From: an uncultured Roseburia sp.
GTDB lineage: Bacteria > Bacillota > Clostridia > Lachnospirales > Lachnospiraceae
Length of the DNA stretch: 19,761 nt
Reading direction: 5' to 3'
Assembly (NCBI GenBank): GCA_947070915.1
Contig: CAMTDY010000029.1
Coordinates: forward strand, 1-19,761
The notes below the pieces were generated by a model. It was not told the DNA's origin. It saw only the letters and a list, made by a program, of their open reading frames with translations, and made no database searches. The translations under genes and the position numbers were made by a program. Positions 15,016-19,761 of the stretch are shown here, one piece after another. Numbering within the stretch: the stretch's first letter is position 1; the number at the start of each line of letters is the position of its first letter.

Positions 15016-17427
15016 TCAGCCTTTCACTACGATATTTATGATCCTTCCCGGCACATAGATCTCTTTTACGATATCTTTACCGGCAATTTTTTCTGCCACC
15101 GCTTCTTTTCCGGCAGCAATCGCCGTATCCTTATCGGCATCAATAGCAAGCTTCACCGCAGCTCTCACCTTTCCGTTGACCTGAACAGCGATCTCCTGCA
15201 TTTTCTCCACCGTCTTCTCTTCATCGTATTCCGGCCAGGAATTTTCATACAGATGCTTTTCGTATCCCATGATCTCCCAGAGCTCCTCCGTCATATGAGG
15301 CGCCACCGGATTCAGCAACAGAAGCAGTGTCTTAAAATCTTCCCTTGTCAGTTTTTCTGCCTTATAAAACTCATTGATCAGCGCCATCATTGCCGCGATC
15401 GCTGTATTGTATTTGAGGGTCTCAAAGTCGCCGCTCACCTTTTTAATTGTCTGATGGATCTTTGTCTCCAGGTCTTTGGAGTATCCTTGCTCATCCACAA
15501 CCATATCCTGAAGCTTCCACACACGGTCGAGGAAACGCCGGCAGCCCTTGACCCCGTCATCAGACCATGCTGCAGCCGCATCAAAGGCACCAATAAACAT
15601 CTCATAAGTACGGAGAGTGTCTGCACCATAAGTATTGACAATGTCATCCGGATTTACTACATTCCCCCTGGATTTACTCATCTTCTCTCCATTTTCCCCA
15701 AGGATCATGCCATGAGAGGTTCTTTTCTGATAAGGCTCCTTTGTAGGTACCACTCCCTGGTCATACAAAAACTTATGCCAGAACCGGGAATACAGAAGGT
15801 GAAGGGTTGTATGCTCCATACCGCCGTTGTACCAGTCTACCGGAAGCCAGTACTCCATCGCCTCACGGCTGGCCAGCGCCTCATCGTTATCTGGATCGAT
15901 ATATCTCAGGAAATACCAGGAAGATCCTGCCCACTGAGGCATCGTATCCGTCTCCCGTTCCGCCTTCCCACCGCAGCACGGGCAGGTGGTCTCTACCCAG
16001 GAACGGATATTTGCGATAGGGGACTCCCCATTGTCGGTGGGCATGTAGTTATCTACCTCCGGCAGTTCCAGAGGAAGCTGATCTTCCGGAACCGGCACAT
16101 ATCCGCACTTTTCACATTTTACGATAGGGATCGGCTCTCCCCAGTAACGCTGTCTTGAGAATACCCAGTCCCGGAGCTTAAAGTTCGTCTTCGCCGTTCC
16201 GACGCCCTCTTTTTCCAGCCACTCAATGATGGCCTGTTTCGCCTCCGCTACCGATTTGCCGCTCAAAAATCCGGAATTCACGAGCGTTCCTGTGGCCACA
16301 TCCGTGTAAGCGGCCTCTTCCACATTTCCACCCTGGATCACTTCTATGATCGGAAGCCCAAATTTTTTAGCAAATTCCCAGTCACGCTCGTCGTGGGCCG
16401 GCACTGCCATGATCGCACCGGTACCATAACTCATCAGAACATAATCCGACACCCAGACTGGAATCTCTTCCCCGTTGACCGGATTGACCGCTGACAGTCC
16501 ATCGATGGCCACTCCTGTCTTTTCCTTGGCAAGCTCTGTCCTCTCAAAATCAGACTTCCTCGCCGCCATCTCCCGGTATGCCACGATCTCATCCCAGTTT
16601 TTGATCTCATCTTTGTACTTGTCCAGATAGGGGTGCTCTGGTGACACCACCATATAGGTGACGCCAAAAAGCGTATCCGGCCGGGTCGTGTAGATCCTCA
16701 GCTTCTCTTCCTTATCCTTCAGCTGAAAATCCACCTCTGCACCATTGGAACGGCCGATCCAGTTTTTCTGGGAAACCTTTACTCTCTCGATATAATCCAC
16801 GTCATCCAGATCATCGATAAGCTTATCTGCATACTTCGTGATCTTCAACATCCACTGGCTCTTAACCCGGCGGACAACCTCACTGCCGCAGCGCTCACAG
16901 ACACCGTTTACAACTTCCTCATTGGCAAGACCGCATTTACAGGAGGTACACCAGTTGATGGGCATCTCTGATTTGTAGGCCAGTCCTGCCTTAAACAGCT
17001 GAAGGAAGATCCACTGGGTCCATTTAAAATAGTCGGGATCTGTCGTATTTACCTCCCGCTCCCAGTCAAAGGAATAGCCCAGTGACTGTAGCTGCGCCTT
17101 GAATTTCGCCACATTATTTTTTGTCACTTCCTTTGGATGAACCTTATTCTTGATCGCATAATTTTCCGTCGGAAGTCCGAACGCATCCCATCCCATAGGA
17201 TAAAGTACGTTGTAACCCTGCATTCTCTTTTTGCGCGCCACAATATCCAGCGCCGTATAGGGACGCGGATGTCCCACATGAAGTCCCTGTCCTGATGGAT
17301 ATGGGAACTCTACCAGCGCATAGTATTTCGGCTTGGAAAAATCATTTGTCGCCGCAAACGCCTTCTCATCTTCCCATATTTTCTGCCACTTCTTCTCAAT
17401 CACTTTTGGATTGTACGATGATTTCAT
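15016..17427 (-). CDS. leuS: Leucyl-tRNA synthetase
   Basis: Class Ia synthetase of 803 residues that charges tRNA-Leu; length is standard. The HIGH signature is HVGH at 50-53 (FPYPSGQGLHVGHPRPYT) and the second signature is KMSKS at 582-586. The CP1 editing domain holds the Thr-rich TTRPDTLFG near 247-255 and the aspartate-bearing GTGAIMAVPAHDERDW near 335-350. Cysteine pairs suited to zinc binding are C160/C163 with C177/C180, and C438/C441 with C482/C485. AGGAGG lies about 9 nt before the ATG. It sits 102 bp downstream of the L,D-transpeptidase gene and abuts the MATE gene. I found no T-box signature in the 102-bp leader, which is notable because many Firmicute leuS genes have one. Confidence 0.98.
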   Translation of the reverse strand: MKSSYNPKVIEKKWQKIWEDEKAFAATNDFSKPKYYALVEFPYPSGQGLHVGHPRPYTALDIVARKKRMQGYNVLYPMGWDAFGLPTENYAIKNKVHPKEVTKNNVAKFKAQLQSLGYSFDWEREVNTTDPDYFKWTQWIFLQLFKAGLAYKSEMPINWCTSCKCGLANEEVVNGVCERCGSEVVRRVKSQWMLKITKYADKLIDDLDDVDYIERVKVSQKNWIGRSNGAEVDFQLKDKEEKLRIYTTRPDTLFGVTYMVVSPEHPYLDKYKDEIKNWDEIVAYREMAARKSDFERTELAKEKTGVAIDGLSAVNPVNGEEIPVWVSDYVLMSYGTGAIMAVPAHDERDWEFAKKFGLPIIEVIQGGNVEEAAYTDVATGTLVNSGFLSGKSVAEAKQAIIEWLEKEGVGTAKTNFKLRDWVFSRQRYWGEPIPIVKCEKCGYVPVPEDQLPLELPEVDNYMPTDNGESPIANIRSWVETTCPCCGGKAERETDTMPQWAGSSWYFLRYIDPDNDEALASREAMEYWLPVDWYNGGMEHTTLHLLYSRFWHKFLYDQGVVPTKEPYQKRTSHGMILGENGEKMSKSRGNVVNPDDIVNTYGADTLRTYEMFIGAFDAAAAWSDDGVKGCRRFLDRVWKLQDMVVDEQGYSKDLETKIHQTIKKVSGDFETLKYNTAIAAMMALINEFYKAEKLTREDFKTLLLLLNPVAPHMTEELWEIMGYEKHLYENSWPEYDEEKTVEKMQEIAVQVNGKVRAAVKLAIDADKDTAIAAGKEAVAEKIAGKDIVKEIYVPGRIINIVVKG

Positions 17428-17498
17428 AACTTCTTTCCTCCTGATTTACAAATCTTCCTTATCTCTATTCAAACAATGATATGATCCAGATCACAGCC

Positions 17499-17526
17499 GG
17501 CAGCACTTTTCTGACAGCCAGCTGCC
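17499..17526 (-). other. Weak hairpin between the L,D-transpeptidase gene and leuS
   Basis: GGCAGC and GCTGCC (17499-17504 and 17521-17526) can pair around a 16-nt loop just past the transpeptidase stop codon. No U-tract follows, so termination should be partial at best and leuS may be read from the upstream promoter. No clear promoter was found between 17428 and 17498. Confidence 0.3.
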
Positions 17527-17529
17527 ACT

Positions 17530-18456
17530 TTAAGGAGTTCCCTGCACACTCGTACCGCTCTCGATATCCGGCGGCACCGGTACCGGCAGGGATTGGTCTG
17601 TATCAACCGGTTTCTCTTTCACCCGGTGTGTTACTGTCACCTTCGCTTTTCTTCCAATTTCATCCACCACCTGATAGGTGATGCGGTACCAGCCCGGTTT
17701 CTGGGTATCTACCTTTTTTGTTTTTTTATATTGATCACTGCGGCTCTTCCGGTAACGGATTGAAACGCGGACCTTTTTGTCGATCCGGAATCCTGCCGTA
17801 TTTTTCGCGCGAACTCCTTTTAAAACATCATAGGCAGAATCATCATAAGCAATGGTTTGATCCTTTGCTCCCAGTATCACCGGTTTCTTTTTATTGTACG
17901 GATTTCCGCGGCTCCAGCGGTCCGTCGGATCGTACCCCACACCTTTTGGCAGTTTGATCCTCTCAGGCTTTCCAAGAGGACCAGGGTTTTTAGAACGGTA
18001 CACAACAACCGGAGTCCCCCAGCCACAGTGGTCGTAGATCCACTTGGCATCCTGCACGCTCAGGCGAATACAGCCATGGGACGCCGTGGTGCCCAGTTTG
18101 TTGTACTCCCCATTTGGCATCGCCGCCGGATTGGGTTTGTGATACGGCACAGAATGAAACAGGATTGGCCCCTTAAAGCGGGTGCAGTACTGACCATATG
18201 TATTCCCTACCAATGCCCGCCAGCGGTGTTTCTGATAAATCCGGAAACTCCCAAGGGGAGTCGCTTTTCCCGTAGAACACACAAATGCTTTGCAGGGCTT
18301 ATAGCTTCCGTCTTCATACTGATAAACCGTCACTGTATTTTTTTGTTTATTGATCTTTATCTGATAAGGTGAAGCTGCCTCTGCGTCCATTGAAATAACA
18401 CATAGTCCCAGAGTGAGACATATGGTCACAATAGCAAATACCAATTTCCATCGCAC
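17530..18456 (-). CDS. Exported L,D-transpeptidase (YkuD domain)
   Basis: A 308-residue exported enzyme that should make 3-3 peptidoglycan crosslinks or attach groups to meso-DAP stems. A signal peptide or membrane anchor covers about 1-27 (MRWK, hydrophobic core, MDAEA). The catalytic YkuD domain spans about 30-155: STGKATPLGSFRI, FKGPILFHSVPY with H101, and TTASHGCIRLSVQDAKWIY with nucleophile C129. A second part (about 200-285) resembles an Ig-like module (VRVSIRYRKS, GWYRITYQVVDEIGRKAKVTV), and the tail is Pro-rich. The start is GTG at 18454-18456, supported by AGGAGG 9 nt upstream; the internal ATG-like bases there are out of frame. It has a strong promoter and leads the leuS-MATE gene string. 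DAP from dapL fits its substrate. Confidence 0.92.
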   Translation of the reverse strand: MRWKLVFAIVTICLTLGLCVISMDAEAASPYQIKINKQKNTVTVYQYEDGSYKPCKAFVCSTGKATPLGSFRIYQKHRWRALVGNTYGQYCTRFKGPILFHSVPYHKPNPAAMPNGEYNKLGTTASHGCIRLSVQDAKWIYDHCGWGTPVVVYRSKNPGPLGKPERIKLPKGVGYDPTDRWSRGNPYNKKKPVILGAKDQTIAYDDSAYDVLKGVRAKNTAGFRIDKKVRVSIRYRKSRSDQYKKTKKVDTQKPGWYRITYQVVDEIGRKAKVTVTHRVKEKPVDTDQSLPVPVPPDIESGTSVQGTP

Positions 18457-18492
18457 CCTGCCCTACCTCCTCTTTTGAAACATTTGAAATTT

Positions 18493-18521
18493 ATTATACC
18501 AAGTTAATTTCACTTCGTCAA
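18493..18521 (-). promoter_or_regulatory. Strong sigma-A-type promoter of the L,D-transpeptidase gene
   Basis: On the minus strand TTGACG (18516-18521) and a perfect TATAAT (18493-18498) are separated by exactly 17 nt. The leader to the GTG start is about 30 nt. It is the best consensus match seen in the window and may also drive leuS and the MATE gene. Confidence 0.8.
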
Positions 18522-18635
18522 CGCAAGCACCTTTATTTCTTCGGAAACCACTGGCATTTTTATCCATCCGCCTCCATATATATTAATAACGATGTAATTA
18601 CGCGCACGCCTTCCCTGTGCGCAGAATGAGGTATT

Positions 18636-19232
18636 ATGGATCAGCTGTTACAATGGATCGAATCCTATGGCACACCGGCCATCATCCTTCTAATCGCACT
18701 GGAATACGCATGCTTTCCCATCTCCAGCGAACTCGTCCTCCCCTTTGCCGGCGCCTTTGGGGCTGGGATCGGGATCTCCCTGCCCCTTCTTATCCTCTAT
18801 AGCAGCGCTGCCGGCCTGGCGGGCACCAGCCTCACCTACGCCATTGGCCGCTACGGCGGTTCTCCCCTGCTGGAAAAGATCATGGTCCGGTTTCCTTCCA
18901 GCAAAAAGCCAATCCTGGCATCCTACCGCACCTTTGGCGACCGGGGCAGACTGGCCGTCTGTGTGGGGAGAATCATCCCCATCTGCCGGACTTATATCGC
19001 CTTTGTTGCCGGCGCCTGCGGACAGAGCTATCCCGCTTATGTGATTTTCTCTTCCATCGGCATCACCATATGGAATACACTGCTCATCTGCCTTGGCTAC
19101 TATTTTTATAATTATCGTAATATCTTTTTTTACTACTTCGATAAATACAAAACCTTCATTTTAATTATTGGCCTGCTTCTCATTCTTCTGCTCTTGTTCT
19201 CCCGGAAGACAGAGACGGAGGAAGAGATTTAG
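18636..19232 (+). CDS. DedA family membrane protein
   Basis: A 198-residue polytopic membrane protein of the DedA/SNARE-associated family. Some members move undecaprenyl phosphate or phospholipids across the membrane and are needed for envelope integrity. Family features are EYACFPISSELVLPFAGAFGAG near residues 23-44, AGLAGTSLTYAIGRYGG, and the second amphipathic block GRIIPICRTYIAFVAGACGQSYPAYVIFSSIGITIWN with the conserved R-x3-P-x2-R pattern. The C-terminus ends in a very hydrophobic helix (about 168-188) and a charged tail, RKTETEEEI. TGAGGT lies close to the ATG. A 6-bp hairpin, GCGCAC/GTGCGC (18602-18622), sits just before the ribosome binding site. It is divergent from the L,D-transpeptidase gene and ends at a strong terminator. 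The substrate in this organism is unknown. Confidence 0.93.
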   Translation: MDQLLQWIESYGTPAIILLIALEYACFPISSELVLPFAGAFGAGIGISLPLLILYSSAAGLAGTSLTYAIGRYGGSPLLEKIMVRFPSSKKPILASYRTFGDRGRLAVCVGRIIPICRTYIAFVAGACGQSYPAYVIFSSIGITIWNTLLICLGYYFYNYRNIFFYYFDKYKTFILIIGLLLILLLLFSRKTETEEEI

Positions 19233-19291
19233 CATACTGGGAGAACGATATTCGCGGGCGGAGCCATAGCTTGTGCCTTCCATGTAAATTG

Positions 19292-19334
19292 AAAAAATGC
19301 TTTCATCAGTAATATACGGATGAAAGCATTTTTC
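19292..19334. terminator. Bidirectional rho-independent terminator
   Basis: AAAAATGCTTTCATC (19293-19307) pairs perfectly with GATGAAAGCATTTTT (19319-19333) around an 11-nt loop. A T-rich tract follows on the plus strand, and the A-run at 19292-19297 gives a U-run on the minus strand. It ends the DedA transcript and the tRNA-Cys transcript from opposite sides. Confidence 0.9.
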
Positions 19335-19341
19335 TTTTTCA

Positions 19342-19412
19342 AGGCGACAACCAGATTCGAACTGGTGATCAGGGTGTTGCAGACCCACGCCTTACCACTT
19401 GGCTATGTCGCC
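19342..19412 (-). tRNA. tRNA-Cys (GCA)
   Basis: A 71-nt cloverleaf on the minus strand. The acceptor GGCGACA pairs with TGTCGCC, the T arm is ACCAG-TTCGAAT-CTGGT, and the anticodon loop is CTGCAAC with anticodon GCA. The discriminator base is U, as expected for tRNA-Cys. The CCA end is not encoded. The first anticodon-stem pair (27-43) is a U-U mismatch. It has its own promoter and a strong terminator. Confidence 0.96.
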
Positions 19413-19422
19413 ATACATTAAT

Positions 19423-19451
19423 AATATACCATAAATCCCAGATTTATGCAA
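19423..19451 (-). promoter_or_regulatory. Promoter of tRNA-Cys
   Basis: On the minus strand TTGCAT (19446-19451) is followed after 17 nt by TATATT (19423-19428), and the tRNA begins 10 nt further. An 8-bp perfect inverted repeat, CATAAATC/GATTTATG (19430-19448), fills the spacer and touches the -35. Confidence 0.7.
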
Positions 19452-19496
19452 GTCCTCCTGCAAATTCCAGGAATTAGTGCAAAAAAACAGCACTTA

Positions 19497-19568
19497 TGAC
19501 TCCTACGGGAATCGAACCCGTGTTACCGCCGTGAAAGGGCGATGTCTTAACCGCTTGACCAAGGAGCC
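19497..19568 (-). tRNA. tRNA-Glu (UUC)
   Basis: A 72-nt cloverleaf on the minus strand. The acceptor GGCTCCT pairs with AGGAGTC (one G-U pair), the discriminator is A, the anticodon loop is CTTTCAC with anticodon TTC, and the T loop is TTCGATT. The CCA end is not encoded. It lies 84 bp upstream of tRNA-Cys and has a separate promoter about 75 nt away. Confidence 0.96.
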
Positions 19569-19641
19569 AGAATCTCTGTCAGTACAAAACCTCCGCGGGT
19601 CTGCCGACAATTACTGCGCCGTATAAAGCCCAGCAACAAAT

Positions 19642-19670
19642 ATACTATCATACTTCATTTCATTTTGCAA
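19642..19670 (-). promoter_or_regulatory. Candidate promoter of tRNA-Glu
   Basis: On the minus strand TTGCAA (19665-19670), a 17-nt spacer and TAGTAT (19642-19647) precede tRNA-Glu by about 73 nt. The -35 would overlap the end of the partial ORF at the right edge. Confidence 0.5.
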
Positions 19671-19761
19671 GCAGTTTTTTTATTTTCGAGGATGGAGCGT
19701 CCCGGATCTTGAGTTTCCGCAAAATGTAATAAACAACGGCACAGAAATAGAAACAAAATAG
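19660..19761 (-). CDS. Possible C-terminal end of a membrane protein, cut by the window edge
   Basis: One minus-strand frame is open from the window edge to a TGA at 19660-19662. It gives 33 residues: a hydrophobic stretch, FCFYFCAVVYYIL, followed by a basic tail, RKLKIRDAPSSKIKKLLAK. A final transmembrane helix with a positively charged cytoplasmic tail is a common protein ending. However, the other minus-strand frames are also largely open over this short piece, so this is only a suggestion and no family is recognised. Confidence 0.3.
   Translation of the reverse strand, partial: LFCFYFCAVVYYILRKLKIRDAPSSKIKKLLAK

Noticed and set aside
15253..16158. 301-codon plus-strand ORF opposite leuS
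   Set aside because: It is an antisense shadow of a full-length leucyl-tRNA synthetase and has no domain of its own.
9060..18628. Identical 13-mer TGTGCGCAGAATG just before the ribosome binding sites of the ypuA-like and DedA genes
   Set aside because: Several shared 13-mers are expected by chance in a window of this size when both strands are counted. The parallel position is curious but not evidence of a shared element.
1..19761. Mobile element, CRISPR array or phage attachment site
   Set aside because: No transposase, integrase, regularly spaced repeats or tRNA-end duplication was seen. The repeats at 6.0 and 13.5 kb are hairpin elements, not CRISPR.

Overview
The window looks like chromosome from a Gram-positive anaerobe of the class Clostridia, most likely Lachnospiraceae. 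This is inferred from AGGAGG-type ribosome binding sites, moderate GC, LL-diaminopimelate aminotransferase (DapL), a YpuA/DUF1002 exported protein, bifunctional GT2/CDP-glycerol transferases, and a FliK-like protein of a type I associate with Clostridia. A genus cannot be fixed from sequence alone. No phage, transposon or CRISPR genes were seen.

Layout. (1) 109-5882, minus strand: a three-gene operon of CDP-glycerol glycerophosphotransferase (TagB/TagF-like) enzymes. The first two genes carry an N-terminal family 2 glycosyltransferase; the last lacks it and overlaps its neighbour by ATGA. They probably build a polyol-phosphate polymer (teichoic-acid-like or capsular). (2) 5883-6344: a 462-bp gene-free stretch holding four dense small hairpins, a 21-nt tandem hairpin repeat with a compensatory base-pair change, a candidate promoter, phased CTACA repeats and a 15-nt palindrome. 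(3) 6345-8033: a DUF1349 protein and a divergent AraC-family regulator. (4) 8129-10317, minus: a YpuA-like secreted protein behind dapL. (5) 10438-13491, plus: dinB (DNA polymerase IV) behind a promoter with an SOS-box-like dyad, then a FliK-like protein. (6) 13492-13654: two copies of a 30-bp stem-loop repeat, each followed by a second perfect hairpin, between convergent genes. (7) 13655-18456, minus: an L,D-transpeptidase with a near-consensus promoter, leuS, and a MATE transporter touching leuS. (8) 18636-19232, plus: a DedA membrane protein, then a strong bidirectional terminator. (9) 19342-19568, minus: tRNA-Cys(GCA) and tRNA-Glu(UUC), each with its own promoter, and a possible C-terminal fragment of a membrane protein at the right edge.

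The common theme is the cell envelope: polymer-forming transferases, LL-DAP synthesis for peptidoglycan, an L,D-transpeptidase that crosslinks it, a DedA protein and a YpuA homologue. Translation and repair functions (leuS, tRNAs, dinB) are mixed in. I see no complete new defence or mobile system. The least explained parts are the structured leader before the transferase operon, the acidic insertion in its second enzyme, the hairpin array at 13.5 kb, and the FliK-like gene behind a possibly SOS-controlled polymerase.
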